Of a DNA stretch of 64,000 nt, positions 48,067-60,147 are shown piece after piece (positions within the stretch are counted from its first letter, which is position 1; each line of letters begins with the position of its first letter). The stretch is taken from the NCBI GenBank assembly GCA_000697475.1, contig JNEU01000802.1:20844-84843 (forward strand). The letters run 5' to 3'. A program made the translations under genes and the position numbers. Below the pieces are notes generated by a model. It was not told where the DNA came from. It was given only the letters and a program-made list of their open reading frames with translations, and ran no database searches. This DNA is from Lichtheimia corymbifera B2541. Its lineage: Eukaryota > Mucoromycota > Mucoromycetes > Mucorales > Lichtheimiaceae.

Positions 48067-49811
48067 CTACAACAAACATGACCATCCAATTACCACCGAT
48101 AGCATCACTACCAATGAGCATGGCAGGGCTCTCTTTGCATCACTGGTTTTAGATGTGCCGAAAACCCACAATTGTTCTCCATCGGTAGGGTGGGTGAAAA
48201 GAATATTAGCATTGGTACCATTCGGGTTGTAACCATTGACTTTCCAGCCGCTGTCAACTGCATTGTCCAGCATGGTCTTGTTGCTGTTGCCCATATCATC
48301 AATATCAAAGTTTTCTGTAACCACGCTTGATACGTTCTTTAAATATTGTTGCAACTCAGCGGGTGTGTATGCCTTTTTGGCGAGCACTAATGCCATAGCA
48401 CCGGAAACATCTAATGTCAAGGGTGTTATATACATATATATAATATATGCTGTCGTCAAGTGCAACTTACGTGGAGCAGCCATGGATGTCCCAGTCAACT
48501 CTTTGGAGGCATCAATACCTGTATTCCATGTGGATTGAATATTGGTGCCTGGAGCAAAGCTTCATGCAGAGTAGTAATTTAGACAATGCACATCATTGTT
48601 TGTTACATTGGAGAAATTTAAGCTTACATATCGACGCATTTGCCAAAGTTGGAATAGTAGGCGATCGAATCATCTTCATCGATGGCACCCACAGTGATCG
48701 CTTCTGGTGCTGATCCCGGTGAATACTTGCATGCGTCTTCACCGTAATTACCCGCTACATGAAATAACCTCGGTCAGATGTATGATACACGAATGGAGGT
48801 TTTCAAAAAAAGATGCAAATTACCTGCTACGACGACATGAATACCCAAACTTACAGCTTGAGCAATAGCATCATTGGCAACTTGGTTATAATCAGCTCCG
48901 AGCGATAGGCTGTATACAAATACACACGCGTGTCAGTGGAGGAATACATGGGGGGATGATGTTGCTGCTTACTTTACAACGGTCTTTGAGTCATTACGAT
49001 GTTGGCCAACTACCCATGAAAGGCCTTTGAGTAAGTCAGACAACATGCCATTGCCATCATTATCGAGCGTCTTTACGGAAACAATATTGGCTTGTTTGGC
49101 AACACCATACGAGGTGCCACAGCACACGCCTGCTACAAAAGTGCCGTGACCATGCTCATCAGCATCGGCATCGTTTGTTTCGCCGTCATAAACAAATGAT
49201 GGTCCATATCGCACACGACCTTCAAGCTCTTCATGATCGCCTTTGACACCGGTATCAAGAATGTACACGTCAACACCAGCGCCTTGACTGGTAGGAAAAC
49301 GATATTGACCATTTTGCCCTGTTCGTTGATCAATGCGATCAAGTCCCCAACTGGGTGGATCTTTTTGAACCAATTCCTGTAATGAAAGAGGCGCATCTTT
49401 GACCCAATAATGGACACTAGCATCCGTCGGCAGTGATGACTCGAAGGCTGCTGAGTAAAATTCGCCGGCGTACCATCGTAGGCTGCCAATGGATGAATAT
49501 GGACTGCTATTGTCTTGGTCTTCTTTTGTCGAATTGCTGCTGGAGGTGTTGTTGAAAGCGTGGCCGTATTTTATGGAAGTCTTTTGAATGATGCTGCTAT
49601 TGGTGCGAAATGATTGAATATGCTGAATGTGATTGGTGATGGAAATGGTATCTATGTCGGGTTTGAGCACCACTATATATCGCCCGGTGGTGGTGGTGTC
49701 ATTGTCATTGTCATTGTTGTTGCTGGTGGTTGCTGCTGCTGTAATAGAGTCGATGCAAAAGGCAGTGATGAAAACTGTCAGGGGAAAAAGGTAAAGGAGG
49801 ATGTTGTGCAT
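48067..49811 (-). CDS. Subtilisin-like serine protease (S8), probable GPI-anchored
   Basis: Five exons. A signal peptide ([18 protein letters not shown]) is followed by an inhibitor-I9-type propeptide ([20 protein letters not shown]), then the peptidase. The catalytic triad is visible: Asp186 in DVYILDTGV, His222 in [10 protein letters not shown], and Ser in [13 protein letters not shown] (intron splits the last His codon). [10 protein letters not shown] and [20 protein letters not shown] carry the oxyanion Asn. After the core a ~70-residue extension ends in a hydrophobic tail ([17 protein letters not shown]), which suggests GPI anchoring instead of free secretion. The proteinase K/cerevisin group is the best fit. 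The Thr/Asn/Asp-rich stretch after the signal is unusual. Confidence 0.92.
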
Positions 49812-52055
49812 ATCAAAGGAATGGAAAGGGCCTTATGCGCATTACGGTTGCAGAAAGTGAAAAAGGGAGTAAGAAAGGAAAAAAAGAAGCTATCTGCCAC
49901 GCAACGCACAAGATGAAAACACTTTTTGTGTTTCGTGTTTTGGTACAAGCGTAGCACAAATCAACTGGTGTAATTACCATTTGTGCAACCATATAGCATC
50001 TTTAGTGCCATTTGCATTGTCTGGCCATGACCGCCCATTGTGGCAAAACGAGTCCCCGATATTTTGTACATGCTAGGAAGAAAAAGGGACTAAAATCCAT
50101 ATTAAAGAGAAACATGAAATATGCCACATATAGCAAAAATGACAACTTCTTGGACTTCTACTGCTACCTCAAAATGAAATGAACACGGCGGTTGTGTCAC
50201 ATGGCCATTCTGGTGGTCTGGGCTGTGTCGTCAGCAAATGAAATAGAGCGGTGCCTGGACCACATCTCTCTCTTTTTTTTTTTTTTCTCCCGCTGGTGCT
50301 TATAAATTCGGGTATCGATGCAATGTTGACAACTCAAATGGGTAGTGTGTATCGAATAAGAGCTGCTTCATCATATTCGTAGGAAGAGTCACATCAACAA
50401 GGAACCGAGGTATAATGGTATCCATGTTACTATGCGGAGCAGTAATCATCATCCTCGTGTTTACCAGCTTTTCCTTTCCAGCTCCATGCTTTCACGCAAC
50501 CCATGCATTGGAAGAGGCAATGACTCGACCAAGCTAGCTGTATGTACTCATATATCAACACGCTACTCTGTATAAGAAAATCCATCAGCTATTGTAGAGT
50601 AGTGGATCACAGCATCTCTAGTAATCCAAAATCCGCCGTACATATATAGCTTGTCACCGATTCAATGAACGCGTATGTCTGCCATAAATGAAATTGACTT
50701 TGTAACCTGCATACCACATGGTGACACTGTCAGATTAGATTGACAGATACTGGCAATCCAGGTACCGCTTTCCCAATATTACGATCAATCGCTTGCTAAT
50801 AGTGTATCCAACAGCTGCTTGAAAAATTACTCGTTATGATCGATATCACGCTATAGTCGATTGCTGTTTATTATTGAATATCGGATATTTGGATAAAGGA
50901 AGGTGATAGAAAGTTTCTAGAGCTATCTTAATCCAAAGTGGGGAATAAGCTGGCGATGATCGTATAATGTCAGACGTCTTGCGCAGGAAGTTGATGGATA
51001 ACCGAAACATGGTTGATATACGCGTGAAAAGCCTTCATCGTTCGAGAAAAAGTATACTGAAGAAGATCACCACATTATCCTATCCAACATGTCCTTTTGC
51101 ATATCCATAAACAGGTTGCTTCTTGTTGTTGACCACCATCCTCAAACACATCCACAAGTCGTTGGTAGTTGAACCAGGATCAATATCGGCACACTATGCT
51201 GTTCCCAATGCTGCACACAAGCTTGTATTCGTTTCTTGACGTATATCGTATGTACAAAAGGAACGCTGAAGATGCTGCTGATAAACCTCATTGCGTCAGT
51301 TTAGATCGCTGCCACTTTCACCACGTATGTAGGCCGTCACCTTTATCCTTCAAGAAGGCCTTGATTGAGTTGGAGCATTCGCCATTCAGGGTTGGATTGG
51401 GATCTCATTGGTTTGTTAGGTGTTGAGAGTATAAAACAAAGGAAGACATCGTGTCCCTCAAAAGATTGTGCATGACCCTTGATAGGAATTTCAGAAGCGA
51501 CACACCACCACCCTGCCCTTATTCCATACGTCAATACTTTCACTCAATTGGTATCTTGTTCTCACTTTCCCCATCCACACATTTATAATAAAAGAAAGGA
51601 ATGATATGCTCACTACTGCACGAGTCTGTAAAACAATGTCACCATTCCTCCATATCATTGGAAGAGATAACATGAAACAGAGCACGTTTGAAGTCTCAAT
51701 TAGCATCTTGTTGTCATGGTTACTATCACATGGTGGTGGTTGTCATTATTCTGCTAACGCAAATATACTTGCGCGATTTTCGCTATTGTGATCTTTCTTT
51801 TCTTCTACAAGTGTGTGAACGTTGACATAAACTTGCCAAATTCGGAGTATGGCACTGCTGTCAATGAGCGGAAACCAATCACAGCGAGTCAGCTCGAATG
51901 ACGTGATGTTATGTAGGGTATGCATGAATCCAAGCCAAGTACAATGCAAAAGGAAAATGGTTTATTACACTATACAAAGAAAAAGCACATACAACGAACG
52001 AGAAAGCAATGATCATAAGTATACACAAGAAGGATGATTATCTATCTATCTACTA
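49812..52055. other. longest gene-poor region of the window
   Basis: About 2.2 kb. Short open frames on both strands (e.g. 51169-51426) have no recognised domains. A promoter-like patch with a T-run and TATAAAT lies at 50270-50307. A minus-strand frame around 51090-51400 stays open in stretches but is broken by stops; it might be a decayed gene. No tRNA, rRNA or transposon ends seen. Confidence 0.45.
50415..50537 (+). CDS. Possible 40-residue secreted peptide
   Basis: Short frame with a strong signal-peptide-like start (MVSMLLCGAVIIILVFTSFS) followed by FPAPCFHATHALEEAMTRPS and TAG. A poly-T tract and TATAAAT (50301-50307) lie about 110 bases upstream, the usual spacing for this genome. There is no homology, no intron and only 20 residues after the signal, so this is a weak candidate. 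Confidence 0.22.
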   Translation: MVSMLLCGAVIIILVFTSFSFPAPCFHATHALEEAMTRPS

Positions 52056-53048
52056 CTACTTTTGGACCATGCGATACTTTGCAACAATCTTGTTGAGGGC
52101 CATACCCAGTGTTCGCCATGGAAAGACTTTGAGGTCCTTTTCGATGTTTCGTGGCTTTGGATGAGGGAAATTCATGATCAACTTGAAAAAGTCTGTGCTT
52201 TCTGGACGTGATTTTGATACAGTCAATGGACGAAAGCCTTCCAGGTTACGTCTTACGCGGTTCTTTTCTTCAACAGTGAATTGCATATGCATAACCACCT
52301 CGAGCAAGTGAATGAGATCAACGGATGTGATGAAATAATCGTTGCGCTCGGGCCAATAGATGCATGAAACAATCGTAAATCCTTCAATCGAATTGACTTG
52401 ACCACGATGAGCTTCTTGAGCAACAGGTTGGAAACCGCATCGGATGATTTGACCTTCTTCATCACGCCAAAATTGAACCAGTCGACGACGCTGTGCCCAT
52501 TCATCGGGGGTCCACCCATCACACATTGCATCCAAATCCCCTTCAATGCGTAGCTGTACTCGATTGGGGCTAGCTGGGTCAAGTAATGGCGATGTGCTAA
52601 GGGTATCACGATTGTACGATGTTGCTCTTGCTGGTGAATAGTGGCTATTATTACCACTAACATTTGGAGCTCCCCCAGCAGCAGCTGTACTAGATGGTGG
52701 TGGTGCTGTTGATGGAAACACTGGGCTAAAGTCAAAACCACCCATCATGGATGTTGTATCATATCGCTGCAATTCAGGCTGTGGCATTCGTGCAGGCATT
52801 TGATTACTTTGCTGCTGATACAATGGTGGTGGCTGTTTGTATTCTTGAAAACCGGGTGCATTTTGAAAACCTTGTGAGGGAGGCTGCAAACGATAATAGG
52901 GATCTTGTTGTTGTGGCTGTTGCTGCTGTTGGGCATACATGGGATTATGATAGTTGTAAGGCGATGCAGCCATATCTTGTTGATAATACATGCGTTGATC
53001 GTAGTATGGTGGTGCCTGTTGTTGCTGTTGTTGCTGATCCATAATCAT
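52056..53048 (-). CDS. Medusa-family (DUF7082) developmental regulator
   Basis: Single coding exon, 330 residues. The N-terminal half is Gln/Pro/Tyr-rich. The C-terminal ~165 residues are the fungal DUF7082 region known from Aspergillus MedA, Fusarium Ren1 and Ustilago Ust1: GWTPDEWAQRRRLVQFWRDE, FTIVSCIYWPERNDYFITSV, FTVEEKNRVRRNLEGFRPLT, FKLIMNFPHPKPRNIEKDLK, and VFPWRTLGMALNKIVAKY. Those proteins are nuclear regulators of conidiation and morphogenesis; a similar role here is inferred. A GTAAGT...CTAG intron appears to lie in the 5' leader, just upstream of the start at 53048, with TTTATAAA further up. Confidence 0.88.
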   Translation of the reverse strand: MIMDQQQQQQQAPPYYDQRMYYQQDMAASPYNYHNPMYAQQQQQPQQQDPYYRLQPPSQGFQNAPGFQEYKQPPPLYQQQSNQMPARMPQPELQRYDTTSMMGGFDFSPVFPSTAPPPSSTAAAGGAPNVSGNNSHYSPARATSYNRDTLSTSPLLDPASPNRVQLRIEGDLDAMCDGWTPDEWAQRRRLVQFWRDEEGQIIRCGFQPVAQEAHRGQVNSIEGFTIVSCIYWPERNDYFITSVDLIHLLEVVMHMQFTVEEKNRVRRNLEGFRPLTVSKSRPESTDFFKLIMNFPHPKPRNIEKDLKVFPWRTLGMALNKIVAKYRMVQK

Positions 53049-54039
53049 AAGACCACGCTAGTGTCAGTTGTTAGACAATGAATACTACAACACACAGTGA
53101 GACGAAACAAGGGTTTGACTTACCCGTTTATAAATTAAAAAGAGAGAGTGAAAAGGATAACACAATGCTGCGACTTTTGGCCGTTTTGTTGAGTGGGGGA
53201 GGTCGAAAATTCTGGGAGGATTAAGCGATCTCATTGCATCTGTTTCACATGCCTTGTTCGTAAATGCAAACAGCGACAAACACCCAATCCCTTATTCCCT
53301 TTCCTTATATCATCTATACTTTGAGCTGCATAACAATGTCACCACGCTAGTCATGGGGCCACGCACTATTTTCATTACTTTTTACTTTGCTGTATTAATC
53401 ATAGCGCTATATGTTGACAGGTCAAATGGGCATGGGTTTTAATTGGTCCACTGATCCCCACGGGAGAAAAAAGGAAAAAGGACATTGCTTCCATTTCTAC
53501 CAAGAGCTGGGCGGAAAGGGAAAAGGGTGAATGAATCCCCGTCGTCATTGCCATGGTAAAGAGGTCGTAGCATGATTTGCTGGATATATCCGAGAAAAGG
53601 AAGAATGACAGTCCTCCCCTTTTTTGGTGTTGGAGTGTATGTGCGTGCGTGTGTGTGACATTTACTTCAATCCTTGCATGATTCAATTTGGCTAACCAAA
53701 ATAAAAAGTAACCCACTCAAAGAGTCATGCCATTGAAAAGCTTAATTATGATGAATAATGAGTAGCATGCCTTCTGCTATACAATCATGAGAATGACCTT
53801 TATATAATGGAACATGATAAATAGGAACAAAGAAGCGTTGCCATGACAATGAGGTAAACTAAATATACAATTGCGCAGTGATTATTATATATTCTGGCAC
53901 CATCACAATACCACCTACTGAATGAGGACGCGGAAGGTGAAAAACGCTCCCTTGTGCTTCCACTCCTCGGGCTGAACTCTTTTATATACAGCCTTCTCTC
54001 TCTTTTTACTCACCTTTTTTTGCCTCAAAAAGCAACACG
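53049..54039. other. divergent promoter, Medusa gene and PIS1
   Basis: About 1 kb. It holds the Medusa leader with its probable 5'-UTR intron (53049-53130) and the PIS1 promoter. ORFs here are short and composition-driven. Confidence 0.45.
53983..53988 (+). promoter_or_regulatory. TATA box of PIS1
   Basis: TATATA within TTTTATATAC, 57 bases before the start codon at 54040, followed by a CT-rich run. Confidence 0.5.
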
Positions 54040-55094
54040 ATGAGCAACGGCAACAGGCGGCTACTCCAAACTGACAATGTCTTTCTCTACATTCCAAACA
54101 TCATTGGTAATATCCCTCCTGTCACCCGTCAAGTTAATGGTGCATCTAACAGCTTTTATATATAGGCTACACGCGTATTATACTAGCTTCAGCTGCATTA
54201 TACTACATGCCATGGCATCCCAAGGTGTGCACTATCCTGTATTGTATCTCTTGCTTGTTGGATGCGGTGGACGGCAACGCTGCACGTTACTTTGACCAAT
54301 GTATGATACTCGAAAAAAGCTAAATATGGGAGCATTACTAATACATGACTGGATGAATTACAGGTAGCAAGTTTGGGGCTGTACTCGATATGGTCACTGA
54401 TAGGTAAGGAACATATGGGATGATATGGTGAAATGGCATGATTGTGAGTCTAACCCGGTATTTGGTATCAAAGATCCACCACCACTTGTTTACTCTGCTT
54501 CCTTTCCCTGAAATACCCTGCATGGACTATCCTCTTTCAATTCTTGATATCGTTGGACTTCAGCTCTCATTATATGCACATGTACAGGTAAATATAGATG
54601 CCAGGTTACTATATTCGTGGATGAAAGCTGAATGGGATCTATCATTAGTTCAATGACAGAAGGTTCATCCAGCCACAAGAAGATCTCTCAGTCAAGCAAT
54701 CGATTTCTTCAACTTTATTACAACAGCAATGTACGTGTGGGGAGGGAGCATTTATGGCAATATTCAATTGGGGAAGAGCTAACTATGAGAGTGACAGGTC
54801 GTGCTTTTCATTATGTGTGCCGGCAACGAGCTTTTCTTTGTTGCTCTATACGTCTTCAAAGGCCCTATTAATGGTAAGTTGGATATGTGTGTGTATGTGG
54901 TTGGGAAGCTACCTCAGAGGCTGATGGATGGTATGGGAATGATAGCTGCATGGTGGATCGTCTTTGCTGTGAGCGGTGTCATTTGCTTCCTCAAGCAATT
55001 CATCAACGTTATCCAAATCGTGAACGCCAGCAGGGTATTGGCAACCATTGACAAGGAAGAGAGAGCCAAGGCGTTGAACGCCAAGAAACAATAA
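54040..55094 (+). CDS. PIS1: Phosphatidylinositol synthase (CDP-DAG:inositol transferase)
   Basis: ER enzyme making phosphatidylinositol from CDP-diacylglycerol and inositol. Seven exons whose phases join correctly. The N-terminus reads NVFLYIPNIIGYTRIILA, then a membrane helix. The CDP-alcohol phosphotransferase motif is complete: DAVDGNAARYFDQCSKFGA followed by VLDMVTDR, i.e. D-G-x2-A-R-x8-G-x3-D-x3-D, assembled across two introns. Later helices include CLLCFLSLKYPAWTILFQFL, VVLFIMCAGNELFFVALYVF and AAWWIVFAVSGVICFLKQFI, and the end FINVIQIVNASRVLA is typical of PIS. Single-exon ORFs hide most of the gene because exons are short. Confidence 0.94.
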
Positions 55095-56435
55095 TATAGC
55101 TACATTTATATATATATTGATTAATAGCGTGATGATATTATTGGAGTTGGAATGAGTGGTGATAACAATACATGTAATGGTTGGGCAGTTGAACTGCATA
55201 TCACAGCTGTGCTTTTCTTTTTGTGTTTGGTGACTTGGATTCGTTAGACTACCTTTCGGCCCTGGAGAGCTTTACTAGGCTGATCATCACGTGGGATATA
55301 GTTCTTCTCACACTATGGGCTTGTGCTGTCAAGGCCGTAAAGTAAGAATGTTCACATGGCATGTACAAAGATAGCACTAGCCTGCACCTTTGCCGATCAC
55401 CGATCCCACGAGTAAACGACATGTGCAAAGTCCATTTCTGTGATACATTTCCTCTTCACAGTCGCACAAATAACACTAATCAATGATTCATTCATCGTAT
55501 TCATTCATTATACACATCCAATATTATGAACATAAACGACTCTTTAAATGAAATCAACATGTAATGGACTAAGAGTCTATGAGTCAATGCTGCATTTCAT
55601 TCTATTTCAAGCTATTATATCAGTAGTTCTTCTAGTACTTTTTCTTCCCTTGTATCTCCGCGTTATTGATCTCCAAAGGAGGAGGAAGATGACTACATAC
55701 AAGTTTTTATGTAAGTGCTACATATTGGATTAACTGGCGTTTATAACAGTGATTCTAAGAGTAATGCATATTGACTAAGAAGCAAGCCTGCATCCAGAAA
55801 TGTTGAGCAACGTTTTAGTATGCAAGCCAGAAAACGTTACATGTATGCAACATTGGCGATCGCTAATCAAGGGATAGCATTTCCCCTTAGTTAGTAGTAA
55901 GGTTGGCTCGACCGATCGGTTGTATTAAATGATACGTCAAATAAATGGACACTCATCACACAGACAGCAGGGCGATCTTGGTCATACCGCTACACAGCAA
56001 TGAGTTGCACAAGCGTGCTTACACAGTGGAATCTGACGGACTTTCTTTGCTTTTAATATAACGTGGCCCCAAAGAAATATGACAAGACGTTGTGCCCGTG
56101 ATGCGAAGATAGGACATGATGATGTATAAAAAGAGCATTTCTAATCTTGAATAGGGACCAATGGTATTGTACACCCCCCCTTCTTTGATGGGAAAATCAC
56201 GCCCAAGAGAATAAAACAAAGAAAGCAATCATGTATGCAATGCAACTAATGTAAAGAAGGTAAACAAGTTCAGGAGCCGTTTCATATCGCGATGAAGGAT
56301 GCTTACCATAACCAGCACCGAGACGAAAAAGTTTAATCCTATACTCTCTCTTTTCCTTGCTTCCTTCCTTTACACTATCCTCTCGCCTATCCTCTATTTC
56401 TCTCTCTCCCTCTCTCTCCTTTCCTTTAATTCATC
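55095..56435. other. intergenic, exon-like fragment at left end
   Basis: About 1.3 kb. An open stretch at 55195-55344 without an ATG follows a TATCACAG acceptor-like site and encodes a membrane-like tail; it may be an alternative or decayed exon (see findings). A 61-codon frame at 55548 has one hydrophobic segment but no support. The last 100 bases are CT-rich promoter for the RhoGAP gene. Confidence 0.4.
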
Positions 56436-59400
56436 ATGTCGACCAAGACTGTGCCGGCAAACTTGCCTGCTGACATCACCGCACAGAACGAAGAGCTCTT
56501 GCGAATCGTTGAGAAACAGCGCATAGTAATTCAGAACCTCCAAAAGTCGTTAGCCCTAATGACAGATGAACGCGACAATTTGTTGGAACGCAATCAAGAC
56601 CTTGAACAAGAACGACTTGTCAACGGCCATGGAACTAGCACTCGCACAAGCGATGGTCCTGTACCACCACCACGTTCACCCTATCGGCAGAACACGAGTT
56701 CGCCATCAAATCAACAACCACAACAAGACTCTGGCTGTGCCACTGTTTGGGAGCCTACACTGCCTTCGACATATAGTTATGATCGAAAACCAGCATTGGA
56801 GCAAGGTGGTAGTGGTGGTAGTAGCCCTCAAAACAACCATCATCAGGAACCTCCATCACCCCCTCAGTTACAAACCAGCCGTAGTATGACAACCAACGAC
56901 CGTATCGATGATGACCACCGTAATGGATACCTTGTTCAGCAACACAAAGACGAACAACAACAGCAGCGTAAATATGCCGAAGAACAAGCTCAGCGTCAAC
57001 GCGAAGAACAAGCTCAGCGTCAACGTGATCAAGAAGCGTATGCTGAAGAGCAGGCTAGATTGCAACGACAGGCTGATGAACAAGCACGTCGTCAACGTGA
57101 ACAAGAAGCGTATGTGGAAGAGCAAACAAGACTACATAGGCAAGCAATGGAGGAACAAATGCGTCGTCAACGGCAACAGGATGGATACAGTGATAATCAA
57201 CCCAGACGACAACGACACCAGGATACCCATGCAGAAGACCAAGCTCGTTGGCATCGTTATCAACAAGATGAACAACAGCAGCAACAGCATCATGCAGTGA
57301 CCTCGGCGGATATTCATGTGGAGGAGCAAGCACGACTTTATCATCATCATCAGCAACAGCAACAGCAGCAAGAAGCTTATTATGCTTACACAACAGATGA
57401 GCCCCAGTCACCAGCATTACCCAGTACTCCTCGTACCCACGAGGGACAATATCACGGTCCTTTCACTCCCGGTCCCATGGCAGGAATTTCAGTCAAAATC
57501 CTTGGCTCTAATATCTTCACCAACGACAAGGGCCAAGAAGTTATTGCTTTCACTATCTCAGTTCGTGGAAAGACGAGTGACGACCCCAACGCTGCTCCTC
57601 AAGAACAATGGCGCATCCAGAAGCATTACTCTGATTTCTTGGCTCTCGATGCTCAGGTACACCCCCTTGACAATGGGCACTCATCCCAACTTGTTTGCTA
57701 ATTGTCTTTTCTTTCTCTTTCATAACTAGCTGAAATCACACGATCGCTCGGTCGAACAGCACATTGGCAAGCTTCCTGATCGTGCCTTGTTTGCCACCCA
57801 TGCTCCCAACAAAGTTGATCAACGCAAGGTCGGGATATGATATATAATTTCTTTATTTGTTGCTCTTGTTACTGACATGTCTATTTATAAGCTCGCCATG
57901 GAACAATACCTTCAACATGCTATCAGCAGCCTGCAACTGACTGAGGTCACAGCAACGGTTATTTGCGAGTTCTTGAGCTCCAACGTGATCGACAAGGCAC
58001 TCTACAGCAAGGTAGGATATAAGCTACTATCCTTTTTTCTGCGTTCATGTGTTGTGTAACGTTGCGAATAATGAATTCGTGTTACTAGGTTTCAAAATAC
58101 AGACAAGGTTATCTCAATAAGCGTGGCAAGAATTTCGGTGGTTGGAAATCACGCTTCTTTATCCTTGATGGTCCTGATCTTAAATACTATGAGAGTGTAA
58201 GTACTATTGTACCGGTTATTCAATGCTGATGGTCGCTAACCATCTCTTTGTTTATACAGGAGGATGGTCAATATCTGGGATCCATTCGTTTGACTGAGGC
58301 ACAAATCGGCAAGCAGAAAGCAACCGAGCAAACTGGTAGTTCCAAGGACCAACCCTCATTCAAACATGGCTTTATCATTGTGGAACCCAAGAAATCTGCA
58401 CCTGGTGGTTTAGCTCGTCACGTGCTTTGTGCTTCATCCGATGATGACCGAGATGCTTGGGTGGAAGCCATGTCACAACATGTCGATCAAGAAGCCGTCA
58501 ACAAGCGCAAAAAGGGCAATGAAAAGGGATCGTCTTCATCGTCTTCATCATCCAAGAATGATATCAAACCGGTGCTGGGCACTGTTGAACATCAACGATC
58601 TGGCTTGGACGAAGCTCACTATGCACAGCTAATGAACCTCACCAATATGAATCGACAAGATGACAGCGACAATGGCAAAAAGGATAAGAACAATGGACAA
58701 CGTAAAGGCTTCTGGTCCAAAAAGATGTTTGCGGGATCCTCCAACAACAGCAACAACAATAACAACAACCGCTCAGCAGCAACATCCGCTGGAAAAGATG
58801 GTCGTAAAGAGGCTGAGCCTCTCGGTGCCAAGCAAGTCTTTGGTATCCCCTTGGAAGATGCTATTCGTGTGGCCAAGGTGAAGGATGAATACGAGATCCC
58901 AGCTATTGTGTATCGCTGCATTGATTACCTCGAAGCCAAGAATGCTATTCAAGAAGAAGGCATTTATCGTTTGAGTGGAAGTGCTTCCAAGATCCGTGCA
59001 CTCAAGGCCAAATTCAATGAAGGTAAAAAAAGAAAAAGAAATGGCGGTAATAGCAAATAGCTCACATTTCATTATACAGAGGGCGATGTGGATCTACTTA
59101 GTGCGGAAGAATATTACGATATCCATGCTGTATCTGGTCTACTCAAGATGTGGTTCCGAGAGTTGCCTGGCAATGTTCTTACCAATGAGCTGCTCAAGGA
59201 GTTCTTGAATGTGATGGATTTGATTGATCGACGTGAACGGATACGCGAGCTTGGACGATTGGTGTCATTACTCCCATTGGCTAATTATACCTTGCTCCGC
59301 ACACTCTCGGTACATTTGATCCGGGTGGTACAAAACGCTGGTCAAAACAAAATGACAATGCGCAACGTTGGCATTGTATTTTCTGCTACTCTCGGTATTC

Positions 59401-59984
59401 CTACAGGCATCTTGCATTTGTTGCTGGCAGAATTCGACTACATTTTCTGGACAAGTGATGGAAACAGCAACAATAACCCTCCTGTCAGTCCTGTCAATGT
59501 TAACGGCTTTACTCCACAACCTCAACCACAGCCATCTCAATATCAACCTCCGCTACTACCCACACAGAAAGCAACAACAACAACAACAGGCGGAACAACA
59601 GGCAGCCGCTTACAATCGATCCGAGAGGAAGGACGTAGCAACCGGAACAGCGTTAGCTATATGTGTGGTGCACCCCAATCCATTGTCGGCCTTGAACGTA
59701 AGTAATATGACGTTACATATGAATGCTTGTATTCATTGTCTTTTCTTATAATAGGTGCTACTGGTGTGATTGAAGAAAGCGATGATGATGAGCTGGACCT
59801 CAATGATGACTTTAACGAAGAACAGCAGCATGGCTATAGAACGGCTGAACGGCAACCCTACTTGCAACCGCAACAAATACATGCCAGCCCAACAACACCA
59901 ACACCAACAACATATCACCACCATTCTCCTCCTGTGGTTGATCCACATCATCTGGCCTCTCAAGCGTCTCGTTACTACTACTAA
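56436..59984 (+). CDS. Bem3-like PX-PH-RhoGAP protein
   Basis: Seven exons sum to 3159 nt, 1052 residues. Order: an N-terminal coiled coil (ELLRIVEKQRIVIQNLQKSL); a disordered region with repeated EEQARxxRQ units (56960-57290); a PX domain (ISVKILGSNIFTNDKGQEVI ... WRIQKHYSDFLALDAQL); a PH domain (KYRQGYLNKRGKNFGGWKSR, FFILDGPDLKYYES ... DAWVEAMSQH); a basic Asn/Ser linker; and a RhoGAP domain (FGIPLEDAIRV, EEGIYRLSGSASKIRALK with the arginine finger, LLKMWFRELPGNVLTNELLK, MRNVGIVFSATLGI). This is the Bem3 architecture; Bem3 inactivates Cdc42 at sites of polar growth and binds phosphoinositides. The C-terminal tail is disordered. Confidence 0.93.
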
Positions 59985-60069
59985 ATATCTCCCTTTTATT
60001 CATAATGATACCAAGATGTTAGACGCGTGAAATCTGTATAACTCTATCGATGGTCTGAAAATGTAATGA

Positions 60070-60077
60070 TATAAAAA
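60070..60077 (+). promoter_or_regulatory. TATA box of IP6 kinase gene
   Basis: TATAAAAA, 71 bases before the start codon at 60148, followed by a CT-rich stretch. Confidence 0.5.
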
Positions 60078-60147
60078 CGCTTACTGCTTTTGGCAGATTT
60101 CCATTTTACACCCTTCTTCTTTCCTTCACTCTTGCTATTTTTCCCTC

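Noticed and set aside
51090..51400. Minus-strand semi-open stretch that looked like a decayed gene
   Set aside because: It contains in-frame stops and no motif that I can name; kept only as a remark in the gap entry.
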